A stretch of DNA of 64,000 nucleotides from Bradyrhizobium roseum (GTDB lineage: Bacteria > Pseudomonadota > Alphaproteobacteria > Rhizobiales > Xanthobacteraceae). The stretch is from the NCBI RefSeq assembly GCF_030413175.1, contig NZ_CP129212.1:1178001-1242000 (forward strand). Direction: 5' to 3'. The notes under the pieces were generated by a model. The model was given only the letters and a program-made list of their open reading frames with translations, was not told the origin of the DNA and made no database searches. This document shows, one piece after another, positions 46,627 through 57,010 of this stretch. A program made the position numbers and the translations under genes. The stretch's first letter is position 1; each line of letters begins with the position of its first letter.

Positions 46627-46878
46627 TCACAACCCGCTCAAATCTTCCGGCACGTTGCCGAACTTGCGCAGCAGCTTCGCGTCGCCGAATTCGCCGATCA
46701 TCGGATCGCCGCTGCGGCTGAAGGCGACGGCGCCGATGCTGCCGGCCATGCGCGACATCGTCTCGGCGCGTCGTAACGCGGTCGTCGGGCTCTGGCATTC
46801 TTCCGCGGCGCCCGCCATCGGCGAGCCGTCATCGTCCTGCAGGAACGGCAGTGCGACGTAGTAGGTGACATCGGCCAT
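46627..46878 (-). CDS. Small conserved-looking protein of unknown function (83 residues)
   Basis: The 83-residue soluble protein begins MADVTYYVALPFLQDDDGSP and ends RKFGNVPEDLSGL. The pattern AEECQSPTTALRRAETMSR in the middle suggests an alpha/beta fold. There is no signal peptide or membrane segment. I do not recognise a named family. The start at 46878 leaves a 22-base gap to the next minus-strand gene, which lies upstream of it, so the two may form one transcript. Confidence 0.6.
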   Translation of the reverse strand: MADVTYYVALPFLQDDDGSPMAGAAEECQSPTTALRRAETMSRMAGSIGAVAFSRSGDPMIGEFGDAKLLRKFGNVPEDLSGL

Positions 46879-46900
46879 TGGTTCGCTCCGGCGTGATGGA

Positions 46901-47113
46901 TCAGGCGGCGTTGCTCTCGACATCGGAGCTTCGCGCCGGCGCGCAGCCGGCGGCGATGGCCGTCTGTAATTCCTCCAGTTCGGTTTCCAGATACTCGTTC
47001 ACCATGATCAGCGCCTTGATGGTCGAACGCAGGTTACCGTCGCACATCGCGATGGCCTGATCGCAGGCTTGCTCGTAGTGGTTGTTGTCGGACAGGATTG
47101 GCGTGACGGACAT
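46901..47113 (-). CDS. Small conserved-looking protein of unknown function (70 residues)
   Basis: The 70-residue acidic protein is largely helical (NHYEQACDQAIAMCDGNLR, then ALIMVNEYLETELEELQTAI), starting at ATG 47113. Three cysteines occur. No known domain is recognised, but the helical repeat and short length resemble small regulatory proteins. It precedes the 83-residue gene on the same strand. The 210 bases upstream hold no gene. Confidence 0.6.
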   Translation of the reverse strand: MSVTPILSDNNHYEQACDQAIAMCDGNLRSTIKALIMVNEYLETELEELQTAIAAGCAPARSSDVESNAA

Positions 47114-47323
47114 GGCGGACTCCCGGGGCTGGCGGCAGAGCGTTATGTTCTCTTTTTGTTCTATAAGAGTCAAGCGCAGTTGCCGACCGGACGCCGGTTT
47201 TTCTGTCACCTCCGACGGCGTCGGGCCGTGTAGCCGGGGCGCGGTGTGGATGTCGGGGAAAAAGGTTCGTTCAAAGACCGGCGGCCTTGGTGAAACACGC
47301 TGGCCGAGGGAACCGCGCAACGA

Positions 47324-47530
47324 TCAGGCGATGATGTCGGGCGTGATCTGGTCTTCGATGAAGGCGATGCGGTCGCGCAATTGCAGTTTGCGTTTTTTCA
47401 GCCGCTGCAATCGCAGCAAATCCGGCGCCGGCGACTGATGCAGCGCGTCGATCGCCGCATCGAGATCGCGATGTTCCTGCTGCAGCCGGGCGAGCTCGTT
47501 TTCAAGCTCGCGCTCATCATCATCGGTCAT
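47324..47530 (-). CDS. DUF465 (YdcH-like) small protein, copy 1
   Basis: The 68-residue protein has the DUF465/YdcH pattern: an N-terminal acidic helix (DERELENELARLQQEHRDL), a loop, then LLRLQRLKKRKLQLRDRIAFIE. The family is a short coiled-coil group of unknown function, often in two copies in alphaproteobacteria. It starts at ATG 47530. A second copy is encoded divergently at 47769. Confidence 0.8.
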   Translation of the reverse strand: MTDDDERELENELARLQQEHRDLDAAIDALHQSPAPDLLRLQRLKKRKLQLRDRIAFIEDQITPDIIA

Positions 47531-47768
47531 GGTGTACGTTAGCTGAAAGCGCGATCTGGTTGTGAACGGATTGTTCCGGATTGGCGGTAAATATCGCTCC
47601 TGCGCGGCTGCTTCGCAAGCAGCGCAGGTTCCCATACTCACGTTTGGTTACAGATATATCCGAAAATATGACAGGCGCGATTCGGGATACCCATCGACAG
47701 CTTCGCAGCCTGGTGTACACTCTCACGTCCGGATCGAATCTGAGGTTCAACCACCGAGGAGATTTCGA

Positions 47769-47954
47769 ATGGCACTACAGGCGCATCTTGTTGAACTTGA
47801 ACGTAAGCACAAGAGCCTCGAGAATGAATTGCACGATGCACTCGTGCACCTTTCCACCGACGACCTGCAAATTGTCGAGTTGAAGCGCCGCAAGTTGATG
47901 GTCAAGGACGAGATCGAACGGTTGAAGCATACCGTCGGCGAAACTCTCCACTAA
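47769..47954 (+). CDS. DUF465 (YdcH-like) small protein, copy 2
   Basis: This 61-residue DUF465 protein has the sequence VELERKHKSLENELHDAL and then IVELKRRKLMVKDEIERLK, the two helices of the family hairpin. ATG 47769 follows GAGGAG. It is a paralogue of the divergent gene at 47324-47530, from which it is separated by 238 bases; the two copies differ clearly in sequence, so the duplication is not recent. Confidence 0.85.
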   Translation: MALQAHLVELERKHKSLENELHDALVHLSTDDLQIVELKRRKLMVKDEIERLKHTVGETLH

Positions 47955-48069
47955 CCACATTCCAGCAAAGTATCGCAGATTCCCCGTGCGGCGGATGGAC
48001 GCCGATGCTCTTGTCCGCCCGGGTGTAGTTTGTAGCAGCGTAGATCTTTGAACTCCGGCGCTCTCTTCG

Positions 48070-48170
48070 ACCCTGATCCGGAAAAGTGGCAGCCGGTTTT
48101 TCAAACCGATCATGCTTGAGCAGAGAAATCAGATCATGCTGCGATTTCGTAATATCGCAGCATGATCTGG
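48070..48170. repeat. Intergenic palindromic repeat element
   Basis: The element CTGATCCGGAAAAGTGG with CCGGTTTTTC and GATCATGCT (48073-48118) is of the type widely repeated between genes in Bradyrhizobium and relatives. It is followed by a perfect 15-base inverted repeat, AGATCATGCTGCGAT (48131-48145) and ATCGCAGCATGATCT (48154-48168), with an 8-base loop. It lies 11 bases after the stop of the flavoprotein gene and could form a strong hairpin at its mRNA end. Confidence 0.75.
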
Positions 48171-48180
48171 AACTCCGCAC

Positions 48181-49284
48181 CTAGAACTCCGCCACCACGC
48201 CGATGTGATCGGCGATCGCGAGCGACGACGTCAGTCCCGGCGACTCGATACCGAACAGATTGATCAGTCCGGCGACGCCGTGATCGGCTGGTCCCTGAAT
48301 CAGAAAATCCTGGGTAGCAACCGCCGGCGGCACGATCTTCGGCCGGATTCCGGAATAGCTCGGCATCAGTGCGCCGTCCGGCAACGCTGGCCAGTAGCGC
48401 CGGATCGCCGGATAGAAGCGTTCGGCGCGGGCCGGATCCACCGCGTAATCGATGCTCTCGACCCATTCCACGTCCGGGCCGAAACGGGCCTGCCCTGCCA
48501 TGTCGAGCGTCAGGTGGACGCCGAGCCCGCCGGGCTCCGGCACCGGATAGATCAGGCGCGAGAACGGCGCGCGTGCGCTGCAGGCGAAATAATTTCCCTT
48601 GGCGAGATAGGCGTAGGGGATCAGCGCGACCGGCATGCCTTCGATGCTGCGCGCCACCGCCGGCGCGCCGAGGCCCGCCGCATTGACCAGCAGGTTGCAT
48701 GCCAGCGTCATCGGCGCATCGCCGCCGGCTTCGATTTCGATTCCGTTGCTGCCGGCCCGGGCGCGCACCAGCGGCGTATGGAACGCGTAGGCCGCGCCGG
48801 CTTCTTCCGCTTCGCCTCGTAGCGCCAGCATATAGGCGTGGCTGTCGACGATGCCGGTGGACGGCGAGAGCAGCGCCGCATCGCAGTCGAGCGCCGGCTC
48901 CAGCGCGCGCGCCTCCGCGCCCGTCAGCAACTGAAGGTCGCCGACGCCATTGGCTTCGGCATGCGCCCGGATCGACTGCAGTTTTTCGGTTTCGCCCGGC
49001 GTCGTCGCCACGATCAGCTTTCCGCAGTTGCGATGCGGAATGCCGCGGTCGCGGCAGTAGCGGTAGAGCGCGTGCTTGCCGCTGACGCACATCTGCGCCA
49101 TCAGGCTGCCGGCGCGGTAATATATGCCGGCATGGATCACCTCGCTGTTGCGCGAGGAGGTAATGGTTCCGATGCCCTCGGCGGCTTCGAGCACGATCAC
49201 TTCGCGGCCCGCTTGGGCCAGCCGCCGTGCGATCGCAAGCCCTATCACTCCCGCGCCGACGACGACGCAATCGACCTTGTCCAT
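48181..49284 (-). CDS. FAD-dependent oxidoreductase, L-2-hydroxyglutarate dehydrogenase-like
   Basis: This 367-residue DAO-family flavoprotein has the FAD-binding [19 protein letters not shown] at residues 8-26 and the EVIHAGIYY motif (about 48-56) characteristic of the L2HGDH/LhgO group. NAAGLGAP and [10 protein letters not shown] are present toward the C-terminus. L2HGDH enzymes oxidise L-2-hydroxyglutarate to 2-oxoglutarate. The exact substrate is a family inference. It starts at ATG 49284; the frame is open upstream to 49368. It is a single gene between a palindromic repeat and the divergent PAS-GGDEF-EAL gene. Confidence 0.88.
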   Translation of the reverse strand: MDKVDCVVVGAGVIGLAIARRLAQAGREVIVLEAAEGIGTITSSRNSEVIHAGIYYRAGSLMAQMCVSGKHALYRYCRDRGIPHRNCGKLIVATTPGETEKLQSIRAHAEANGVGDLQLLTGAEARALEPALDCDAALLSPSTGIVDSHAYMLALRGEAEEAGAAYAFHTPLVRARAGSNGIEIEAGGDAPMTLACNLLVNAAGLGAPAVARSIEGMPVALIPYAYLAKGNYFACSARAPFSRLIYPVPEPGGLGVHLTLDMAGQARFGPDVEWVESIDYAVDPARAERFYPAIRRYWPALPDGALMPSYSGIRPKIVPPAVATQDFLIQGPADHGVAGLINLFGIESPGLTSSLAIADHIGVVAEF

Positions 49285-49542
49285 GTCAGTTCCGGACCTC
49301 GAAATACGGCATGAAAATCGGCGCCCGCCACGTCGCGCAATTGTTGTGTGGCCCGCCGGAGCAATCAAACAACCCTTTGGTTTGTCTCGAAATACGCCGG
49401 GAGCACGCTGCCGTTAGTAGAGCATTAATCATGTCGGGCCAATTGCCGTAATTTGGGTCGGATTCTGGAATTGAGGGGGTAGTCATTTACCCGATCCAAA
49501 CCCGTCAAGCCAGACACTCCGGCCGCAAACCTCGGGTGGGTA

Positions 49543-52242
49543 ATGGCTGACAGCAACCGGCAGGCAGGACGGAAGAATTCGATTCCGGCGCAGGCCCTCG
49601 TCTGTCTGCTTGCCATTGCTGCGCCGTGTGGATTCGCCTTGGCTGCCGAGCCGTCGGCAGGCTTTGCCCCGTCGAGCCAGATCGGCGAATACGATCCCAG
49701 CCGGGTGTGGGAATTCCTGCTCGGGGGGATCGCCGCGGTTTCCTTCCTGGTCGCGATCGGAATCTGGATACTGGCGGCGCGGCGCGGCGCCAAGAGCGCG
49801 CAGCTGCGTCGCAGTACCTTCATCAGCTCGGCGCTCAATACGCTCAACCAGGGCGTGATGATCACCAACGCGCAAGGCCGCGTGGTGTTCTGCAACGACC
49901 GCTTTCTTGAAATGTACGGGCTCAACCGCGCCGAGATTCCGCGCGCGATGACCGGCCGCGAACTGCTCGAGCTGCGCCGCTCACGGGGGCTGCTCAGCCT
50001 CACCGTCGAGGAGTTCAGCACGCTTGCCCGCCGCCCGGAAGGCGTCGTCACCGAACTGGCGGACGGGCGGTCGATGGTCACGAAGCTGTTCCGGCTGCCG
50101 AATGGCGGGACGATCGGCACGCATGAGGACTGCACCGAGCAGCGCCAGCTGTCGCGCAAGCTGGCGTCGACCACCAAATTCCTGGAATCGGTGCTCGACA
50201 ACGTTCCGGTCTGCGTCGCCGCCAAGAACATCGACGACGGCCGCTATATCTTCGCCAACCGCGCGTTCGAGCGCTTCTCGCATTTCTCCCGCGACCACAT
50301 CGTCGGCAAGCGCGCCGACGAGATATTCCGGCCCGAAACCGCCAAGAGCATCGAAATCGTGGACCAGGCTGCGCTGGCTGCGCCGGAAGGCTCGTACCTC
50401 AGCGAATACGTCGTCGAACGCGGCGACGAAAAGCGCGTTCTGTCCTCCAATCGCGTGGTGGCGCGCAACGAGAACAACAAGCCGGAATTCCTGATCGCAC
50501 TGTTCGACGACGTCACCGACCGCCGCTTGCTGTCGCGCGAGCTCGAAAGCACCAAGAAGTTCCTCGAACTGGTGGTCGACAACATCCCGGTGTCTCTGAT
50601 CGTGGAGCGCGTCAGCGACGGGCGCTATTTGCTTGCCAACCGCAGCGCCGAGACCATTCTTAATCGCCGCCGCGAGGACGCCACGGGTCTCACCGCCGCC
50701 GATATCTTCAATCCGCGCGAAGCCAAGCTGATCATCGCGCGCGACGAGGCCGCGATCAAGAAGCGCGGGCTGCTCACCGAAGAGCATCCGATCTCCACCA
50801 AGGACGGCCTGCGGCTGTTTCTGACCCGCCGCATGACCGTGCTCGACGACGCCGGCGAGCCGCAATATCTGATCAAGACCCACGAGGACGTCACCGACCG
50901 CCGCCAGACCGAATCGCGGATGGCGCACATGGCCTACCATGACGGTTTGACCGACCTGCCGAACCGCGCCTCGTTCCTGCAGGCGCTGACGCAGATGATC
51001 GAGGCCTGTGCCGGCACCGACGAGGAATTCGCCGTGCTGTGCGTCGACCTCGACGGTTTGAAGGAAATCAACGACGTGTTCGGCCATGCGGTCGGCGACA
51101 AGCTGCTGATCGAGGTTGCGGGCCGCATCCAGGCCAACGCCCGCGGCGGCGTGGTGGCCCGCCTGTCCGGCGACGAGTTCGGCCTGATCATCGACGGCAA
51201 GCAGCCCGAAGCCGGCAAGGCGCTGGCCGACAAGCTCGCCCAGGCGCTGTCGGACGAGTTCGTGATCGACGCCAAGTCGGTGCGCACCGGCATCACCACC
51301 GGCATCTCGGTGTTTCCGCATCATGGCGCCGATGCCGCCTCGCTGCTCGCCAATTCCGGCGCGGCGCTGTTTCGCGCCAAGCAGAAGTCGCGCGGCTCGA
51401 TCAGCGTTTTCGCGCCCGAGATGGACCAGCAGATCCGCGACCGCCGCGTGCTGCACCAGGATCTTTCCGCGGCGATCCGCAACGGCGAATTGTCGCTGTA
51501 TTATCAGCCGCAGGCCGCGGCGGAGGCAACGATTGCCGCCAGCAAGGTCATTGGTTTCGAGGCGCTGGCGCGCTGGATGCATCCGGTGCGCGGCTTCGTC
51601 CCGCCGAGCGAATTCATTCCGCTGGCCGAAGAGAGCGGCCTGATCGTCGAGATGGGGGTCTGGATCCTGCGCGAAGCCTGCCGCGAGGCCGCCTCGTGGC
51701 CGGTGCCGCTGCAGATCGCCGTCAATTTGTCGCCGGCGCAGTTCATGCACGGCGACGTGGTCAGCCTGGTGCATTCGATCCTGCTCGAGACCGGGCTCGC
51801 CCCCGACCGGCTCGAACTGGAAATCACCGAAGGCGTGCTGATCGAGGATTTCGATCGCGGCCTCGCGCTGCTGCGGCGGCTGAAGTCGCTCGGCGTCCGC
51901 ATCTCCATGGACGATTTCGGTTCCGGCTATTCCTCGCTGAGCTATCTGCAGGCATTCCCGTTCGACAAGATCAAGATCGACCGGGCCTTTGTCATGAATC
52001 TCGGACGCAACCCGCAGTCGGCGGCGATCGTCCGCGCCGTCATCGACCTCGGCCATGGCCTCGAAATGTCGATCGTTGCCGAAGGCGTCGAGACCCAGGA
52101 ACAGCTCAGCTTCCTGGCCGACGAGGGCTGCGATGCGGTGCAGGGCTATTTCCTCGGCAAGCCGCAGCCGATCGGGAACTACGCCGCGCTGGTCGGCCGT
52201 GACGGCGCCACCGGCGAAGCTGCGCGCAAGCTGAGCGCGTGA
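49543..52242 (+). CDS. Membrane-bound multi-PAS GGDEF-EAL protein with variant SGDEF motif
   Basis: The 899-residue protein has a signal or first membrane segment (about residues 18-36), a second membrane segment (about 56-76), three PAS-type domains (about 90-205, 215-335 and 340-460), a GGDEF domain and an EAL domain. The cyclase motif reads SGDEF (542-546), with Gly1 replaced by Ser, and the I-site RxxD is absent. The EAL domain has EALARW from residue 673, EITEGVL, DDFGSGYSSLSYL and KIDRAF, so phosphodiesterase activity is likely intact. It is complete and of usual size. Confidence 0.93.
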   Translation: MADSNRQAGRKNSIPAQALVCLLAIAAPCGFALAAEPSAGFAPSSQIGEYDPSRVWEFLLGGIAAVSFLVAIGIWILAARRGAKSAQLRRSTFISSALNTLNQGVMITNAQGRVVFCNDRFLEMYGLNRAEIPRAMTGRELLELRRSRGLLSLTVEEFSTLARRPEGVVTELADGRSMVTKLFRLPNGGTIGTHEDCTEQRQLSRKLASTTKFLESVLDNVPVCVAAKNIDDGRYIFANRAFERFSHFSRDHIVGKRADEIFRPETAKSIEIVDQAALAAPEGSYLSEYVVERGDEKRVLSSNRVVARNENNKPEFLIALFDDVTDRRLLSRELESTKKFLELVVDNIPVSLIVERVSDGRYLLANRSAETILNRRREDATGLTAADIFNPREAKLIIARDEAAIKKRGLLTEEHPISTKDGLRLFLTRRMTVLDDAGEPQYLIKTHEDVTDRRQTESRMAHMAYHDGLTDLPNRASFLQALTQMIEACAGTDEEFAVLCVDLDGLKEINDVFGHAVGDKLLIEVAGRIQANARGGVVARLSGDEFGLIIDGKQPEAGKALADKLAQALSDEFVIDAKSVRTGITTGISVFPHHGADAASLLANSGAALFRAKQKSRGSISVFAPEMDQQIRDRRVLHQDLSAAIRNGELSLYYQPQAAAEATIAASKVIGFEALARWMHPVRGFVPPSEFIPLAEESGLIVEMGVWILREACREAASWPVPLQIAVNLSPAQFMHGDVVSLVHSILLETGLAPDRLELEITEGVLIEDFDRGLALLRRLKSLGVRISMDDFGSGYSSLSYLQAFPFDKIKIDRAFVMNLGRNPQSAAIVRAVIDLGHGLEMSIVAEGVETQEQLSFLADEGCDAVQGYFLGKPQPIGNYAALVGRDGATGEAARKLSA

Positions 52243-52261
52243 TTTACGAGATCGCGCGCGC

Positions 52262-52290
52262 TTGCCTTCCCTTGCGGGCCCGGCTATTTT
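52262..52290 (+). promoter_or_regulatory. Candidate promoter of the ABC-F unit
   Basis: TTGCCT (52262-52267) and TATTTT (52285-52290) are separated by 17 bases, giving a plausible sigma-70-type promoter. Transcription would start near 52297, leaving a leader of about 270 bases before the ABC-F start at 52570. It was found by eye only. Confidence 0.35.
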
Positions 52291-52327
52291 TTGTCCCGTA
52301 TCTGGCCGAGACAGGGAGGGCTGCGCG

Positions 52328-52399
52328 GTGACGACGTTTTTCCGGCACTACCGCCAGCATGGTCCTGTCAACGCCCTGCAAATGCGTTTGCAGGGCTGA
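52328..52399 (+). CDS. Possible 23-codon leader peptide upstream of the ABC-F gene
   Basis: The frame from GTG 52328 to TGA 52397-52399 follows a strong ribosome binding site AGGGAGGG (52313-52320) with 7 bases between. The peptide begins MTTFFRHYRQH and ends LQMRLQG. Its last codons and its stop lie inside a hairpin (52367-52400). Together with the upstream promoter this fits a translated leader that controls downstream gene expression. Such leaders are known before resistance-type ABC-F genes. A coding role for this short frame is unproven. Confidence 0.35.
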   Translation: MTTFFRHYRQHGPVNALQMRLQG

Positions 52400-52400
52400 C
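52367..52400 (+). promoter_or_regulatory. Hairpin in the 5' leader of the ABC-F gene
   Basis: The stem GTCA plus GCCCTGCAAA (52367-52382, with a 2-base bulge) pairs with TTTGCAGGGC plus TGAC (52387-52400) around a 4-base loop TGCG. No T run follows, so if it regulates it may act by occlusion or with another fold rather than as a simple terminator. The rest of the 52243-52569 interval contains no other supported feature. Confidence 0.55.
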
Positions 52401-52569
52401 CAGAGACTTTCCCTACATCTTCTTCCTGGTCTGCCCCCGTCGTAATGCGGCATCGAACGTATGTCCGTTCGTGCCTGCATTCGTGTCGCTCGCCGCGATC
52501 CCGCACCGACATCCGCTGACGGCTGTATGCCCCGGATGTCGTGTCGGCCGGCAAGACCAGGGAACGGCC

Positions 52570-54096
52570 ATGACCCTTATCAATCTTCGCAATCTTGGCG
52601 TGACGCTGGGCACGCCGCTGTTTTCTCAGTTCGACCTCTCCGTCAATGCCGGTGACCGCATCGGGCTCGTCGCTGCCAATGGGCGCGGCAAGTCCACGCT
52701 ACTGCGCTGCATTGCCGGCATGGTGGAGCCGAGCGAAGGCGCGATCACCAGATCGCGCGGGCTGACCATAGGTCATGTCGCGCAGGATGTGCCGTCTGCG
52801 CTGGCGGATGCGCCGTTCCATGCCGCGGTGCTCGAGATGCTTCCCGCCGAACGGCGGGCAAGTGAAGGCTGGCGGGTCGATGTTGCCCTGGAAACGCTGG
52901 AAGTGCCCGAGGCGCTGCGGCAGCGGCCGCTGAAGCATTTGAGCGGCGGCTGGCAGCGGTTTGCCATGCTTGCGCGTGCCGTGGTGGCCGAGGCCGATAT
53001 GCTGTTGCTCGACGAGCCGACCAACCATCTGGACCTCGCCAGGATTTGCCAGCTCGAAGCCTGGCTGAACGCGCTGCCGCGCGATATGCCGGTCGTGATA
53101 GCGAGCCATGACCGCGCCTTTCTCGACGCCACCACCAACCGCACGGTATTCTTGCGGCCCGAGCGGTCGCCGATATTTTCCTTATCCTATACGCCGGCGC
53201 GCGCCGCGCTCAGCGAGGTGGACGCATCGGATGAGCGGCGCTACCGGCGCGACCTGAAGGCGGCCGGGCAGCTTCGTCAGCACGCCGCCAAGCTCAACAA
53301 TATCGGCATCAATTCCGGCAGTGATCTTCTGTTGCAGAAGACGAAACAACTGAAGCAACGAGCCGCAAAGCTGGAAGACGCGGCCAAGCCCGCCCATCTG
53401 GAGCGTTCCGCAGGGGCGATCAAGCTCGCCAATCGCGGAACCCATGCCAGGGTCTTGATGGCGCTGGACGATGCCGCCGTCGTCACCCCCGATGGCGGGT
53501 TACTGTTCAGGACCGGCAAGCAGTTCATCTGCAAGGGCGACCGGATCGTACTGCTGGGACCGAACGGGGCCGGCAAGACCCGGCTGGTGGCGATGCTGCG
53601 TCAGGCGATCGACAACGGGGAAGCCATGCCGGCCGGCATCAAGGTGACGCAATCACTTGCGCTCGGCTATTGCGAACAGAATCTGGCCGATCTTTCCGAT
53701 GCCGAGACGCCGTTGGACACGATCGTCAGCCGTTTCGAGGTCGGCGACCAGCGTGCGCGCGCGTGGCTCGCCGGCGCCGGCCTGTCGATTGCGATGCACG
53801 GCCGTTCGATCGGCCGGCTTTCCGGCGGACAGAAGGCGCGTCTCGCCATGCTGCTGCTGCGGCTCGCCCAGCCGAACTTCTACCTGCTCGACGAGCCCAC
53901 CAACCATCTGGACATCGAGGGGCAGGAGGCGCTGGAGGACGAGATACTTTCGCATGAGGCGAGCTGCCTGCTGGTTTCCCACGACCGCAACTTCGTGCGA
54001 GCGGTCGGAAACCGGTTCTGGCTGATCGAAAAAATGAAGCTGGTGGAACTGGAGGGACCGGAGCGCTTCTTCGACTCAATGGGGGCAGCCGGCTAG
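52570..54096 (+). CDS. ABC-F family ATPase (ribosome-associated)
   Basis: The 508-residue protein has two ABC ATPase domains and no membrane segment. Domain 1 carries Walker A ANGRGKST (about residues 35-42), signature LSGGWQR and Walker B LLLDEPTNHLD. Domain 2 has LLGPNGAGKT, LSGGQKAR and LLDEPTNHLD. A linker with many charged residues joins them. ABC-F proteins act on the ribosome (translation factors such as EttA/Uup, or antibiotic-resistance factors) rather than as transporters. Which subtype this is cannot be told here. ATG 52570 follows GGGAACGG; the frame is open upstream to 52291, but the conserved N-terminus MTLINLRNLGVTLG begins here. Confidence 0.92.
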   Translation: MTLINLRNLGVTLGTPLFSQFDLSVNAGDRIGLVAANGRGKSTLLRCIAGMVEPSEGAITRSRGLTIGHVAQDVPSALADAPFHAAVLEMLPAERRASEGWRVDVALETLEVPEALRQRPLKHLSGGWQRFAMLARAVVAEADMLLLDEPTNHLDLARICQLEAWLNALPRDMPVVIASHDRAFLDATTNRTVFLRPERSPIFSLSYTPARAALSEVDASDERRYRRDLKAAGQLRQHAAKLNNIGINSGSDLLLQKTKQLKQRAAKLEDAAKPAHLERSAGAIKLANRGTHARVLMALDDAAVVTPDGGLLFRTGKQFICKGDRIVLLGPNGAGKTRLVAMLRQAIDNGEAMPAGIKVTQSLALGYCEQNLADLSDAETPLDTIVSRFEVGDQRARAWLAGAGLSIAMHGRSIGRLSGGQKARLAMLLLRLAQPNFYLLDEPTNHLDIEGQEALEDEILSHEASCLLVSHDRNFVRAVGNRFWLIEKMKLVELEGPERFFDSMGAAG

Positions 54097-54195
54097 TGCA
54101 ACCGGTCGCTGACTTGATTCATTCCGCAAGCGACATCCTCTTTTGGCCATCATGACCTGCTGTAGAGGAGCAAGCTCCCTGCAGTTACGTTGTGT

Positions 54196-55689
54196 ATGGC
54201 GGACTACGATCTCGCGATCATCGGTGGCGGATTGAACGGCGTCAGCATCGCGCGCGACGCCGCCGGCCGTGGCCTGCGCGTCATTCTGCTGGAGCAGGGC
54301 GATCTCGGCGCCGGTGCTTCGCAGGCCTCGCCGCGGCTGATCCATGGCGATCTGGCCGATCTCGAGCGTCGACATTTTCTGCGCGTCCGCAGGGCGCTGG
54401 CCGAGCGCGACGTCTGGCTCCGGATCGCGCCGCATTTGGTGCGCCCGATGCGCTTTGCGATCCCGGCGCATTCGGACGAACGGACATCCCTGCATTTGCG
54501 CTCCTGGCTGCTGCTGTATGACCGGCTCGCCGCGCGCAGCGGTCTGCCGGCCTCGGCCACCGTCGACGTCACCCATCATCCGGTCGGCAATGCGCTGAAG
54601 CGGCCGTTCGGTACCGCCTTCGAATATTCCGACTGCGTGGTGGACGATTCGCGGCTGGTGGTGCTCACCGCCGTCGATGCCGCGGCGCGGGGCGCGGAGA
54701 TCCGCACCGGCGCACGCTGCACCCGGGCTGAACGGGACAGGGAATGGCGGCTGGTGACGATCGATCGCGGCTTTCGCCGCATCGTCACCGCGCGCGCGGT
54801 TGCCAGCGCCACCGGTGCCTGGACGCCATCGGTCGCCGAAACGGTGTTGCGCGTGCCGCCGCCGAAGCTGGCCGCCGTGCAGATGGATCAGATCGTCGTC
54901 CGCCGCCTGTTCGACAGCGACAACATCTACGTATTCCAGAACCGCGACGGGCGGCTGATCTTCGCAAGTCCCTATCAACGGGAATTCACCCTGATCGGCA
55001 CCGCCAGCCGCGCCTTCAAGGGCGATCCTGCCATCGTGACGACGGCGGCCGCCGAAGTTGCGTATCTCTGCGACGCGGCGAACCGCTATTTTCGCGAGCG
55101 GATCGAGCCGGTCGACGTGGTGCGCACGCTGTCCGGCGCCAACATGGCGATGACGCCCGCGGACGCGCCGTCGCCGCGCGACGGCGGGCTGACGCTCGAT
55201 CACGGGCGCGGCAGGGCCCCGCTGATCACGATCATCGGCGGCGACGTTACCACCTCGCGGTTGCGCGCCGAACGGGCGGTCTCGAAGCTGACGCCGTTCT
55301 ATCCGATGTCGGCGCGCTGGACCGCCACGGCGCCGCTGCCCGGCGGCGATTTCGCCTGGGACCGTTTTGACGACGAGGTCGATGCGGTGCGCGAACGCTG
55401 GCGGTTTCTCGGCGAGGCGCAGGCGCGGCGGCTGGTCGCGGCGTACGGGTCGAACGTCAAGGAAATCCTCGACGACGCCAGGGAGCCCGGCGACCTCGGC
55501 CCGGCCTTCGGGCCGGAATTGACGGCTGCCGAAGTGCGCTATCTCATGCAAAAGGAATGGGCGCGCTTTCCGGATGATGTTCTCTGGCGGCGGACCAAGC
55601 TTGGGCTGACCATGCCGCAAGCGGATCGGGACGCCTTGGCGGCGTTCATGGCGACGGGCGCACCGGCACGCGCGAGCGTTGCGCGCTGA
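54196..55689 (+). CDS. glpD: Aerobic glycerol-3-phosphate dehydrogenase
   Basis: This 497-residue FAD enzyme of the inner membrane face oxidises glycerol-3-phosphate to dihydroxyacetone phosphate and passes electrons to quinones. The FAD-binding IIGGGLNGVSIARDAAGRGL (residues 8-27), GASQASPRLIHGD and the conserved HPVGNALKRPFG-type region are present. ATG 54196 is preferred over TTG 54190. It is followed after 127 bases by a Pot-type ABC transporter on the same strand, which may take up a related substrate. Confidence 0.93.
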   Translation: MADYDLAIIGGGLNGVSIARDAAGRGLRVILLEQGDLGAGASQASPRLIHGDLADLERRHFLRVRRALAERDVWLRIAPHLVRPMRFAIPAHSDERTSLHLRSWLLLYDRLAARSGLPASATVDVTHHPVGNALKRPFGTAFEYSDCVVDDSRLVVLTAVDAAARGAEIRTGARCTRAERDREWRLVTIDRGFRRIVTARAVASATGAWTPSVAETVLRVPPPKLAAVQMDQIVVRRLFDSDNIYVFQNRDGRLIFASPYQREFTLIGTASRAFKGDPAIVTTAAAEVAYLCDAANRYFRERIEPVDVVRTLSGANMAMTPADAPSPRDGGLTLDHGRGRAPLITIIGGDVTTSRLRAERAVSKLTPFYPMSARWTATAPLPGGDFAWDRFDDEVDAVRERWRFLGEAQARRLVAAYGSNVKEILDDAREPGDLGPAFGPELTAAEVRYLMQKEWARFPDDVLWRRTKLGLTMPQADRDALAAFMATGAPARASVAR

Positions 55690-55816
55690 CCCCGACGAGG
55701 TGGCCATTTTCGTCCAGCCCGGGCCGAACGGAGAGGCACGCTGCATCCACAATGTTGTGGCCGCGCGTCGCCCGCCGGTTGAGCGGATGCCGATCCGCCG
55801 CTAGCGTGCGGCCACG

Positions 55817-57006
<1,190 letters not shown>

Positions 57007-57010
<4 letters not shown>

